6,644 nt of DNA from Bacteroidales bacterium (GCA_007123065.1 SKSI01000186.1:1-6644); one strand, 5' to 3'. Shown: positions 1 to 6,408, numbered from the stretch's first letter. Numbers and translations are program-made. Notes: a model not told the origin generated them from the letters alone.

Positions 1-616
1 AAGTTAGTTCAACACCTTCAAGATATTCCTCCACCAATATGGTATCGTCGTGATCAAACGCCAATTCAATGGCCGCACCCAGCTCCGAAGGCTCATGAAC
101 AAAAGTCATACCAAGGCTGGAGCCCCCTTCATTGGGTTTTACAAACACGGGTATCCCCAGATCTTCAACAATTACAACCTCTGAATAGGGTTCCCCTTTT
201 TTAAGCATTGTGGCACGGGGCACGGGAAATCCAAGTTTTGAAACAACCAGGTTGCAATAATACTTATTGAATGTCAGGGAAGAAGCCAGCACACCGGCAG
301 TCGTATACGGAATTCCGATAAGCTCAAAGTAGGCCTGCAATAACCCGTCTTCTCCGGGGGTGCCGTGAATAGTAATCAGGGCACAATCAAAATACAGCCT
401 GCCGGAATCAAGTAAAACAGAAAAATCATTCTTATCAATAAGATGCTCATTGCCATCATCATCAACATACATCCATTTCTGTTTTGCAATCAAAACCCGA
501 TGAGCTACAAAGAGGTTCTTATCCAGATTTTCGCGGATCATCCCGGCGCTTTTGACCGAGATCACATATTCGCCGGAATCGCCGCCGGCAATGATGGCAA
601 TATTTTTTTTTCTCAT
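1..616 (-). CDS. ddl: D-alanine--D-alanine ligase, N-terminal 205 residues (partial, runs off left edge)
   Basis: This enzyme joins two D-alanines using ATP in the cytoplasm, supplying the dipeptide that MurF adds to the peptidoglycan precursor. Reading the minus strand from the ATG at 616-614 gives 205 uninterrupted residues. The substrate-binding N-lobe opens with GGDSGEYVIS (residues 11-20), where E16 matches the conserved Glu of GGxSxExxVS. HGTPGEDG (84-91) is the family's HGxxGEDG motif. The ATP-grasp part shows KPNEGGSSLGM (160-170) and EEYLEGVELT (196-205). Ddl is usually a little over 300 residues, so about a third, including the catalytic C-terminal loop and the residues that separate D-Ala from D-Lac specificity, lies outside the window. 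The start is chosen by homology because it leaves a normal-length N-terminus (MRKKNIAIIAGG). No clear Shine-Dalgarno is seen, which is common in Bacteroidota. It is divergent from the PASTA gene. Identification is firm. Confidence 0.95.
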   Translation of the reverse strand, partial: MRKKNIAIIAGGDSGEYVISVKSAGMIRENLDKNLFVAHRVLIAKQKWMYVDDDGNEHLIDKNDFSVLLDSGRLYFDCALITIHGTPGEDGLLQAYFELIGIPYTTAGVLASSLTFNKYYCNLVVSKLGFPVPRATMLKKGEPYSEVVIVEDLGIPVFVKPNEGGSSLGMTFVHEPSELGAAIELAFDHDDTILVEEYLEGVELT

Positions 617-652
617 ACCAGACAATCTGTCGAAAAATAAATTCTTAACAGG

Positions 653-660
653 CAAATTTA
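653..660 (-). promoter_or_regulatory. Candidate -7 promoter box for ddl
   Basis: On the minus strand these bases read TAAATTTG, an exact match to the Bacteroidota -7 consensus TAnnTTTG. The box lies 37 nt upstream of the ddl ATG, so transcription would start near 645-648 and leave a leader of about 30 nt. No TTG or TTTG element is found at the usual 17-23 nt spacing, so this rests on the -7 box and its position only. Confidence 0.45.
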
Positions 661-692
661 ACCGAAATAAGCAAAATGACGCTGTTTTTTTT

Positions 693-735
693 ATTTAAAT
701 GGGGGTTTTTGCAAATCAAAACCCATGTTTTAAAT
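693..735. repeat. Imperfect inverted repeat (hairpin) between ddl and the PASTA gene
   Basis: Three arm segments nest around an 8-nt loop at 710-717. TTTT (706-709) pairs with AAAA (718-721), ATGGG (699-703) with CCCAT (722-726), and ATTTAA (693-698) with TTAAAT (730-735). There is a GG bulge on the left (704-705) and a 3-nt bulge on the right (727-729), about 15 pairs in all. A T run precedes it on the plus strand and nothing T-rich follows on either strand, so it is not a standard terminator. It could be an operator, an mRNA leader element of a longer ddl or PASTA transcript, or chance in AT-rich DNA. Confidence 0.35.
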
Positions 736-812
736 GAGACTGTGCCAGATAAAAATATTGCTTACTGTAACATAAATATCAGAAAAATTCGTTCATAAAA
801 TTATGACAGGGT

Positions 813-868
813 TTGTCTGTAACCCTTTCACAGGAAAATATATTACTTTTGCCTGATTGTACAGACAA
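813..868. repeat. Perfect 9-bp inverted repeat flanking the PASTA-gene -7 box
   Basis: TTGTCTGTA at 813-821 is the exact reverse complement of TACAGACAA at 860-868, separated by 38 nt that contain the candidate -7 box (844-851). The left arm would sit near -44 and the right arm near +4 relative to the inferred transcription start. The left arm is also overlapped by a small hairpin, AGGGTT (808-813) with AACCCT (821-826). The arrangement fits a two-site operator, but a 9-bp match in a region this size has roughly a one-in-ten chance of arising at random. Confidence 0.3.
844..851 (+). promoter_or_regulatory. Candidate -7 promoter box for the PASTA / T9SS / rluD gene run
   Basis: TACTTTTG matches the Bacteroidota -7 consensus TAnnTTTG exactly and is identical to the box found for the response regulator at 6409-6416. 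Transcription would begin at about 856-858, leaving a leader of about 27 nt before the ATG at 884. The nearest upstream TTTG (812-815) is 28 nt away, longer than the usual 17-23, so the -33 element is poor or absent. The position also argues against translation starting at the TTG at 857. Confidence 0.5.
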
Positions 869-883
869 CAAACACAGGCCTCA

Positions 884-1915
884 ATGAGCGTTCGAAGCTA
901 CATTTTCAGCAAACAATTCTTAAAACAACTGATTCTGGCTGCGTCCCTGACAATAGCGATTATGTGGGGAGCACTGAAGCTGCTGGATATTTACACACTG
1001 CACGGGCGTGGCATTCATGTCCCCGACCTTGAAGGATTGCAGCTTGAAGAAGCAAAGGATCTGCTTCAGGAATTCAATCTCCGCTATACGATCAATGATT
1101 CGATTTTCGACCACAACCGTGACAAAGGAAGCGTTGCCTTGCAGGACCCGGAGGCCGGCACAGAGGTGAAGAAAAACAGAACCATATACCTAACTACGGT
1201 TGCCGTATTACAGGAAATGGTTCCTATGCCGGATTTAACTGACCTGTCGCGCAGACAAGCTGTGGCGTTGCTGGAAACACACGGACTGGCAATCGGACGC
1301 ATCGAATACAAACCGGATATTGCACGCAATGTTGTTCTCGAACAGAAATACCAGGACGGCATCATTGAGGCAGATGCCCCTGTGGCTGTAGGCACAAGGA
1401 TCAACCTTGTTCTTGGCGAAGGACTCGGAGAGAATATTGCGCTTGTGCCTTTTGTGATCGGACAAACACCAGAAGAGGCCGCACGTACCCTGATCAGTGC
1501 ATCATTGAACCTGGGTCAAGAGACGTTTTATAACGATTCCACCAAAAACATAAAGGTATACAGGCAAAACCCGGATCCACTTGATGAACCGGTTTATCTG
1601 CAGGCCGGCAGCACGGTAGACCTGGTGTACCGTTCAGCAGAAGAATTTGACTTTGAAGCATATCTTGAAAAACTGTTTTCAGTACCCATACCTGACCTGG
1701 CAGGAATGACACCCGACGCCGCAAGGCTAAAACTCAAAGACATGGACATCGTTGTTGGTCGCGAAGTTTTTGAAAATGGAGCAAGCCGTGATCATGCAAT
1801 TGTTCTGCGACAGGTTCCGGAATTTGATGGGAAAAGCACCATCCGAAAAGGTGAAGCTATCGATATTTGGTATGAGCCCCCTTTCGAAGACATTAAACCG
1901 AATGATCCTAATTAA
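884..1915 (+). CDS. Membrane-anchored protein with four PASTA repeats, no catalytic domain
   Basis: The 343-residue product has a short cytoplasmic N-terminus, one membrane helix (about residues 13-36, LKQLILAASLTIAIMWGALK) and a periplasmic part made of four consecutive PASTA repeats at about 45-106, 113-177, 187-249 and 267-330. Each repeat shows the family pattern: a VPxL-like strand (HVPDLEG, PMPDLTD, LVPFVIG, PIPDLAG), a helix rich in A/L, then a strand ending in a hydrophobic x-Leu/Val/Ile-x run. PASTA repeats elsewhere bind peptidoglycan fragments or beta-lactams in Ser/Thr kinases and penicillin-binding proteins, but no such domain is present here. An in-frame TTG at 857 would add nine residues. 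The ATG at 884 is preferred because it gives MSVRSYIFSKQF, a normal cytoplasmic anchor, and because the TTG lies on the inferred transcription start. It is divergent from ddl and 8 nt ahead of the next gene. A role in cell-wall sensing or scaffolding is inference. Confidence 0.9.
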   Translation: MSVRSYIFSKQFLKQLILAASLTIAIMWGALKLLDIYTLHGRGIHVPDLEGLQLEEAKDLLQEFNLRYTINDSIFDHNRDKGSVALQDPEAGTEVKKNRTIYLTTVAVLQEMVPMPDLTDLSRRQAVALLETHGLAIGRIEYKPDIARNVVLEQKYQDGIIEADAPVAVGTRINLVLGEGLGENIALVPFVIGQTPEEAARTLISASLNLGQETFYNDSTKNIKVYRQNPDPLDEPVYLQAGSTVDLVYRSAEEFDFEAYLEKLFSVPIPDLAGMTPDAARLKLKDMDIVVGREVFENGASRDHAIVLRQVPEFDGKSTIRKGEAIDIWYEPPFEDIKPNDPN

Positions 1916-1923
1916 AATATTGA

Positions 1924-3921
1924 ATGAGAGTCAGTTATTTATTAATTATTTTTTTGTTGATGATTGGAATGAACACAACCTACGCTCAGGAGGTTGTTAA
2001 ACCCATTCCATTGAACCACGCTAAGTCCCAAAAAGTACTTCAGGAACATCTGAATGTTGTTAAAAGCACTGATTTGCCCCTTTCTCTTCCTTTTTGGGAT
2101 GATTTTTCATACAAAGGTCCTTATCCTGATATAAATCTCTGGGAAGATCAGAACGTTTACATCAATACCGGGTTTGCTGTTCACCCAAAGACTGTCGGGG
2201 TGGCCACATTTGACATGTTGGATGCCGAAGGAGAGATTTACGAACATATTGAACCTGGAAACATTCAATACAAAGCCGATTTTTTGACCACACATCCGAT
2301 CGATTTGTCTTCTTTTTTACCGGAAGACTCCCTGGTACTCAGCTTTTATTACCAGCCTCAAGGCAGAGGAGGCAACCCTTCCAGGGATGAATCGCTGGTG
2401 TTGCAGTTCCGGCTGCCGGAAGATAACGCAAAAGACCATAGCAACGAAGACAACGGAGGGGATAACGGTGACGACAACGGTGATGATGACCCGGACGAAG
2501 AGGATCTCTGGGAAACGGTCTGGTCTGCCAGCGGGACAAGTCTCTCAGAATTCTCACAGGACACTTTTCCCTATTTCAAGCGGGTAAGTATTCCTATTGT
2601 TGATGAAGATTTTTTCAGGGAGGATTTCCAGTTCCGTTTTCTGAATTATGTAGCCATACCGATCGGACAGTGGAACAATTCCGGAACACGAAGCATCTGG
2701 AATATCGACTATGTTTATCTGGACCAGGGGCGCAGCGTTTTTGAAACCGCTTACAACGATATCGCATTTGCTGCACCGGGACAAACCATTCTGGAGGATT
2801 ACACCTCCATCCCGTGGTCGCAGTATATTGCAGACCCTGCAAGCTGGCTGCGTGATCGTTTCACAGTAAGGATCAGCAATCTCGATGCAGTCACACATAA
2901 CTACAATTACAGATATTTCGTTAAGGACGAAAGTGGCACAACCATCGCAACCTATCTGGGTGGGTCCGCTTTGATCCCTCCATTTCAAGAATCCGGATAT
3001 CAGGATCACGGTCCGCACGCCACACCAATCGTCCTTCCCAACCCATTTTCCCCGCTGATACCTGCTGCGAAAAGAAACTTTGATGTCATTCACGCACTTC
3101 ACAAAACACCCGATGGTGATATTGCTCCAAGAAATGACACCATTGTATACCATCAGGCTTTTGAGGATTATTTTGCTTTTGATTATGGGAATCCAGAGTC
3201 AATCCACCTGGTAAAAGGGTTCAATCCTGAACGTGTCCTTATGTTTACTACAGCACACTCCGACCTCCTGAAAGCGATTCGGGTCTATTTTATGGATACT
3301 GTTGACAACCAGGACGCAGATAGGGCATTTGAAGTCCGTATTTATGACAGTCTGGAACCTGAAAACAAGATATACAGCTCGGAGGAGGTGGAATATACTC
3401 CGGAAGACAAAGGAGTCTTTTTCACCATCCCCCTCGAAGAGATGGTGGAGGTTTCCGGCACTTTTTATATAGGTATTCGCCAAACAGGGAATGTGACACT
3501 GAATAACTCGCTCGTTCTGGGATTTGACCGCAGCAACAATGTACAGCACCGTCTTTTTATTAAAGATGGGGTTCAGTCTGATGGAAACTGGTATCAATCC
3601 GGTTTTGAGGGGGCTTTGATGATTCGTCCGGTTATGCACCGGGAAGCAACCACAGGGGTAGGCAATTTACCGGAAGCAGATCTTCAGCTGAGGTTGTACC
3701 CCAATCCTGTAAGTGGAGATTATATTTTTATTGATGTGGATGCACAGGATTGGCATACCGGCCAAACATCTTACCATATATATAATACAACAGGTCGCCT
3801 GATGCGTTCCGGGATGGACATCTCTACAATCAATGTCTCAGACTTCAAAAACGGAATATACATCCTGAGGGTTACGAACGGCCATTTAATTGAAACCACC
3901 CGCTTCATCATCAGCAGATAA
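1924..3921 (+). CDS. Secreted protein with T9SS type A C-terminal sorting domain, function unknown
   Basis: The 665-residue product carries a Sec signal peptide (hydrophobic core LLIIFLLMIGM, likely cleaved after A21 before QEVV). At its end is a typical type IX secretion sorting domain (about 587-665) with LYPNPVSG at 591-598, an internal YHIYNTTGRL segment and a final strand TTRFIISR. Such cargo is moved through the outer membrane and its tail is removed by the PorU sortase system. The body starts with LPFWDDFSYKGPYPD (51-68 region), followed by a beta-rich stretch (about 85-270) and a second beta-rich stretch (about 410-570). The alternating strand pattern around DSLVLSFYYQ and WNIDYVYLD suggests a jelly-roll or MAM-like fold, but this is a guess. 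An Asp/Asn/Gly-rich insert sits at 167-194. No catalytic motif was recognised. The gene lies 8 nt after the PASTA gene and 5 nt before the rluD-like gene, so co-transcription is likely. Confidence 0.88.
   Translation: MRVSYLLIIFLLMIGMNTTYAQEVVKPIPLNHAKSQKVLQEHLNVVKSTDLPLSLPFWDDFSYKGPYPDINLWEDQNVYINTGFAVHPKTVGVATFDMLDAEGEIYEHIEPGNIQYKADFLTTHPIDLSSFLPEDSLVLSFYYQPQGRGGNPSRDESLVLQFRLPEDNAKDHSNEDNGGDNGDDNGDDDPDEEDLWETVWSASGTSLSEFSQDTFPYFKRVSIPIVDEDFFREDFQFRFLNYVAIPIGQWNNSGTRSIWNIDYVYLDQGRSVFETAYNDIAFAAPGQTILEDYTSIPWSQYIADPASWLRDRFTVRISNLDAVTHNYNYRYFVKDESGTTIATYLGGSALIPPFQESGYQDHGPHATPIVLPNPFSPLIPAAKRNFDVIHALHKTPDGDIAPRNDTIVYHQAFEDYFAFDYGNPESIHLVKGFNPERVLMFTTAHSDLLKAIRVYFMDTVDNQDADRAFEVRIYDSLEPENKIYSSEEVEYTPEDKGVFFTIPLEEMVEVSGTFYIGIRQTGNVTLNNSLVLGFDRSNNVQHRLFIKDGVQSDGNWYQSGFEGALMIRPVMHREATTGVGNLPEADLQLRLYPNPVSGDYIFIDVDAQDWHTGQTSYHIYNTTGRLMRSGMDISTINVSDFKNGIYILRVTNGHLIETTRFIISR
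2422..2505 (+). other. Acidic low-complexity insert (residues 167-194) in the T9SS protein
   Basis: This segment encodes a run dominated by Asp, Asn, Gly and Glu with a recurring D-N-G-(G/D)-D unit (for example DNGGDNGDDNGDDD at 176-189). At DNA level it contains near-repeats of GATAACGGTGAC and GACAACGGTGAT type, so it may have grown by slippage. It interrupts two beta-strand-like stretches (LVLQFRLP before, LWETVWSASG after), so it is probably an exposed loop. Calcium binding is possible from composition but not shown. Confidence 0.6.
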
Positions 3922-3926
3922 TTATT

Positions 3927-4988
3927 ATGACCAGAGACAATTCAGAGACAGATGATCAGCAGCATGACCACGATGAGGGGGAGCAAGACCTTTATGAGCA
4001 TCACCGGTTTGATGTAGACAAGGGGCAGGGACTGTTACGGATTGACAAATACCTCCACGCGAAGATCGAGGGAATCAGCCGCAACAAGATTCAAAACACT
4101 GCCCGGGCAGGCAACATTCTGGTAAACGATTCTTCCGTAAAACCCAATTACAAAGTCAAACCAGGTGATCTGATCAGTATCGTAATGGCGCACCCGCCGC
4201 GAGAGATCGAACTGATACCGGAGGACATTCCCATCAACATTGTATATGAAGATCAGGAAATCATCATCGTGAACAAAGAGCCTGGAATGGTAGTTCATCC
4301 CGGTTATGGAAATTATACAGGGACACTGGTTAACGCCTTGGTTTATCATTTTGGCAACCTTCCCAGGCAAAACGATGATGAGATCAAGCCCGGACTGGTT
4401 CACCGCATTGACAAGAACACGTCGGGCTTGCTACTTATCGCCAAAACAGAATTCTCCCAAAGCAAGCTTGCCAGATACTTTTTCGACAGAGAAATTGACC
4501 GTTTGTACCAGGCCCTGGTCTGGGGTGATTTTGATGAAGATGAAGGCACCATCACGGGCCACATAGGCAGGAGCCTGAAAAACAGAAAGGTGATGGATGT
4601 ATTTCCTGACGGTACTTATGGAAAGCCGGCGGTAACGCATTACAAGGTACTTGAAAGGTTCGGTTACGTCACGTTGATTTCATGCAAACTGGAAACAGGG
4701 CGAACCCATCAGATCCGGGCACACTTAAGCCACATTGGGAAACCTGTCTTCAATGATCTCACCTATGGCGGTGACAGCATTATCAGGGGCACAACCTACA
4801 CCAAGTACAAGCAATTTGTCAGAAATTGTTTCTCCATTATTCCCAGACACGCTTTGCACGCGAAAACACTCGGTTTCAAACATCCAACAACCGATAAATA
4901 TGTACACTTTGATTCTGAGCTTCCTCAGGATATGCAGGATGTGATCAGCAAATGGCGAGCATACGCCGTTCACAAACATATTGACTGA
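3927..4988 (+). CDS. rluD: RluD-like 23S rRNA pseudouridine synthase (RluA family) with S4 domain
   Basis: This 353-residue enzyme converts uridines to pseudouridine in ribosomal RNA. RluD itself acts at 1911, 1915 and 1917 of helix 69 in E. coli, but substrate choice cannot be read here. Residues 1-30 are an Asp/Glu/His-rich tail. An S4 RNA-binding domain follows (about 36-92, LLRIDKYLHAKIEGISRNKI, then GNILVNDSS and KPGD). The catalytic domain starts near 102 with IPINIVYEDQEIIIVNKEPGM and holds the signature HRIDKNTSGLLLIAK (159-173) with catalytic D162. GRTHQIRAHLSHIGKPV (258-274) is the second family motif. Length is normal for Bacteroidota members. The ATG lies 5 nt after the T9SS gene's stop. 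The S4 domain and tail favour RluD over RluA, and RluC remains possible. Confidence 0.93.
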   Translation: MTRDNSETDDQQHDHDEGEQDLYEHHRFDVDKGQGLLRIDKYLHAKIEGISRNKIQNTARAGNILVNDSSVKPNYKVKPGDLISIVMAHPPREIELIPEDIPINIVYEDQEIIIVNKEPGMVVHPGYGNYTGTLVNALVYHFGNLPRQNDDEIKPGLVHRIDKNTSGLLLIAKTEFSQSKLARYFFDREIDRLYQALVWGDFDEDEGTITGHIGRSLKNRKVMDVFPDGTYGKPAVTHYKVLERFGYVTLISCKLETGRTHQIRAHLSHIGKPVFNDLTYGGDSIIRGTTYTKYKQFVRNCFSIIPRHALHAKTLGFKHPTTDKYVHFDSELPQDMQDVISKWRAYAVHKHID

Positions 4989-4991
4989 CAT

Positions 4992-5009
4992 GGAGTTGCA
5001 ACCCACTCC
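4992..5009. terminator. Weak hairpin between convergent rluD and response-regulator genes
   Basis: GGAGT (4992-4996) pairs with ACTCC (5005-5009) across an 8-nt loop. The hairpin sits in the 26-nt gap where the two transcripts meet. On the plus strand it is followed by TCATTTTA, a poor T tract, and on the minus strand by no T run. It may mark the end of the rluD transcript, but the stem is short, so this is a weak call based mainly on position. Confidence 0.3.
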
Positions 5010-5014
5010 TCATT

Positions 5015-6307
5015 TTATGGCTTTTTCAAACCGTATTTTTCAATTTTTGCATTCAGTGTTGGCCTTGTAATACCCAGCACTGCTGCAGTCTCCTGTTTAT
5101 TCCACCTGAGCACCTGCAAGGTTTCGGCAATATGTTCTTTTTCAACATCAGCCATTGATCTCAATTCCGACTTTAAAACTTCCTTTTGCTCTTTTGGAGC
5201 CGATGGCAAACCTTCAATATGAATATTCTTTTTCTGCAGCGTATCGCCCTGGGAGAGCACAAGAGCCTGGATCAAAACATTTTTAAGCTCTCTCACATTC
5301 CCGGGCCATTTATATGCCTGCAATAACGGAACAACTCCATCCTCAATATGATTGATATTTTTCTTAAGTTCAGGATTCAAATGCTGAATCAAATGATGCA
5401 CAAGGTACGGAATATCCTCTTTGCGGTCGCGCAATGGAGGGATTTCAAAAACCAGCACCTTCAGATGATACAACAACTCTTTCAGGAAATGTCCTTTTTC
5501 CGATAGTTCATTCAGATCGCTACGGTCAATGGATATTATACGGTAAGCTGGTTTAATGCCGCTTTCAGTTTGCTGGTGAGCCTTTTCAATTTGATTTATC
5601 AGGGTTAACTGGACATCCATATCCATAGAACCAACCTCGTCAAGCAATATCGTTCCATTTTCTACCCCTTTATCAAAAAGATCTTTCAATTCAGTTTTAT
5701 CGGTTGTTTTACAGTTAATCAGGACAATAGATTTGTCCGAGTTGGGTCCGGTGTGATGTATCAGTCTGGCAAGCCTTTCCTTGCCCACACCAGTTTCACC
5801 GGTAATTAACAAGTTAACATAGTTGTTCGACACCCTGCCAATATTTTTAAAAAGGTTCAGCATTGCGGGTGTTTTACCTACCATAATATTTTTATCAGTC
5901 TTTTTGATGATTTCCTCGTGTTCCGATTCCTTTTCACTCAGTTGTGTCAAAGTTGAGAGAGCCGCCTTTACAGTTTCGAGCAATTCTTTCGCGTTAATAG
6001 GCTTCTCAATAAAATCAAAGGCTCCATCCTGAATTGATTTAATTGTCAAAGATGCATCCCCATGAGCAGTAAGCATAATGACAGGAAGAGAGGCATCCAT
6101 TTCTTTTAATTTGGATAACACTTCAATCCCTGACATTCCCGGCATCTGATAATCTGTAATCACCAGGTCCGGTTGTTTTTCCTTTGCAAGATCAATGCCT
6201 TCGCGACCTTCTTTAGCAACAAATACGTTGTATCCATTCTTTCGAAGAATTCCCGAAACCAGCGAACGAACAACGGGGTCGTCATCAATAAGTAAAATAC
6301 TTTTCAT
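5015..6307 (-). CDS. NtrC-type response regulator with degenerate AAA+ domain lacking GAFTGA
   Basis: The 430-residue product has three parts. A receiver domain (1-117) has the acidic pocket D8-D10, phospho-acceptor D52 in VITDYQMPG, T80 and K102, so phosphorylation by a histidine kinase looks possible. A short charged linker (118-140) leads to an AAA+ domain (about 141-365) with Walker A GETGVGKE (170-177), Walker B TILLDEVG (219-226) and sensor II WPGNVREL (334-341). A Fis-type helix-turn-helix closes the protein (about 388-428, WNKQETAAVLGITRPTLNAK). Between INC (197-199) and Walker B there are only about 20 residues instead of the usual 40 or so, and no GAFTGA loop. The arginine-finger segment reads FLKELLYHLKV (274-284) where FRxDLYYRLNV is expected. 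The sensor I stretch reads IISIDRSDL instead of IIAATNRDL. The frame is intact, so this is not a frameshift. It probably binds DNA but is unlikely to drive sigma-54 promoters. No partner kinase is in the window. Confidence 0.9.
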   Translation of the reverse strand: MKSILLIDDDPVVRSLVSGILRKNGYNVFVAKEGREGIDLAKEKQPDLVITDYQMPGMSGIEVLSKLKEMDASLPVIMLTAHGDASLTIKSIQDGAFDFIEKPINAKELLETVKAALSTLTQLSEKESEHEEIIKKTDKNIMVGKTPAMLNLFKNIGRVSNNYVNLLITGETGVGKERLARLIHHTGPNSDKSIVLINCKTTDKTELKDLFDKGVENGTILLDEVGSMDMDVQLTLINQIEKAHQQTESGIKPAYRIISIDRSDLNELSEKGHFLKELLYHLKVLVFEIPPLRDRKEDIPYLVHHLIQHLNPELKKNINHIEDGVVPLLQAYKWPGNVRELKNVLIQALVLSQGDTLQKKNIHIEGLPSAPKEQKEVLKSELRSMADVEKEHIAETLQVLRWNKQETAAVLGITRPTLNAKIEKYGLKKP

Positions 6308-6319
6308 ATGTTTATAATG

Positions 6320-6351
6320 GTTTAGGAGTTTAGCTGTTTAGTTGTTTAGTT
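6320..6351 (-). repeat. Four tandem 8-nt repeats in the response-regulator leader
   Basis: On the plus strand the copies read GTTTAGGA, GTTTAGCT, GTTTAGTT and GTTTAGTT. All share the GTTTAG core with a variable last two bases. In the sense of the regulator's mRNA they read CTAAAC units, ending 12 nt before the ATG at 6307. The array sits between the predicted promoter and the start codon, so copy-number change would alter leader length without changing the protein frame. Confidence 0.85.
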
Positions 6352-6355
6352 GATC

Positions 6356-6393
6356 AAAAACAGCAACTTTTTTGCATAAAAAAATGGTTGCTG
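6356..6393 (-). terminator. Hairpin plus T tract downstream of the TonB receptor gene, inside the regulator leader
   Basis: Read on the minus strand, CAGCAAC (6393-6387) pairs with GTTGCTG (6367-6361). The stem can extend inward through an A/T segment (6379-6384 with 6368-6373), and TTTTT follows at 6360-6356. This is the form of an intrinsic terminator and lies 49 nt beyond the receptor's stop codon. No T run follows on the plus strand. Because a promoter for the response regulator is predicted just upstream (6409-6440), the same hairpin would also be in that gene's leader and might attenuate it. Confidence 0.55.
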
Positions 6394-6408
6394 AAAAATA
6401 TCAACAAC

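Noticed and set aside
443..640. A 65-codon plus-strand frame at the left end
   Set aside because: It overlaps the ddl N-terminus on the opposite strand, and ddl is certain from its motifs.
808..826. AGGGTT/AACCCT hairpin as a terminator
   Set aside because: The stem is only 6 bp, there is no T tract, and it lies between divergent genes where no transcript needs to end.
857..883. TTG-initiated extension of the PASTA protein
   Set aside because: It would start translation at the inferred transcription start and adds nine polar residues with no family support; the ATG at 884 is preferred.
1752..2000. An 82-codon plus-strand frame spanning the PASTA/T9SS junction
   Set aside because: It is out of frame with both genes, covers the T9SS signal-peptide region, and its translation has no domain-like pattern.
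2554..3153. A 199-codon open frame on the minus strand inside the T9SS gene
   Set aside because: It is antisense to a well-supported coding gene, has an irregular Cys-rich composition, and shows no recognisable motif or promoter; it looks like a shadow frame.
5652..5710. Frameshift or assembly error as the cause of the missing GAFTGA segment
   Set aside because: The frame is continuous, and the residues on both sides (INC and TILLDEVG) are in the correct frame and order; the arginine-finger and sensor I changes elsewhere point to true divergence.
6320..6351. CRISPR-like array
   Set aside because: Units are 8 nt with no spacers; it is a simple tandem repeat.
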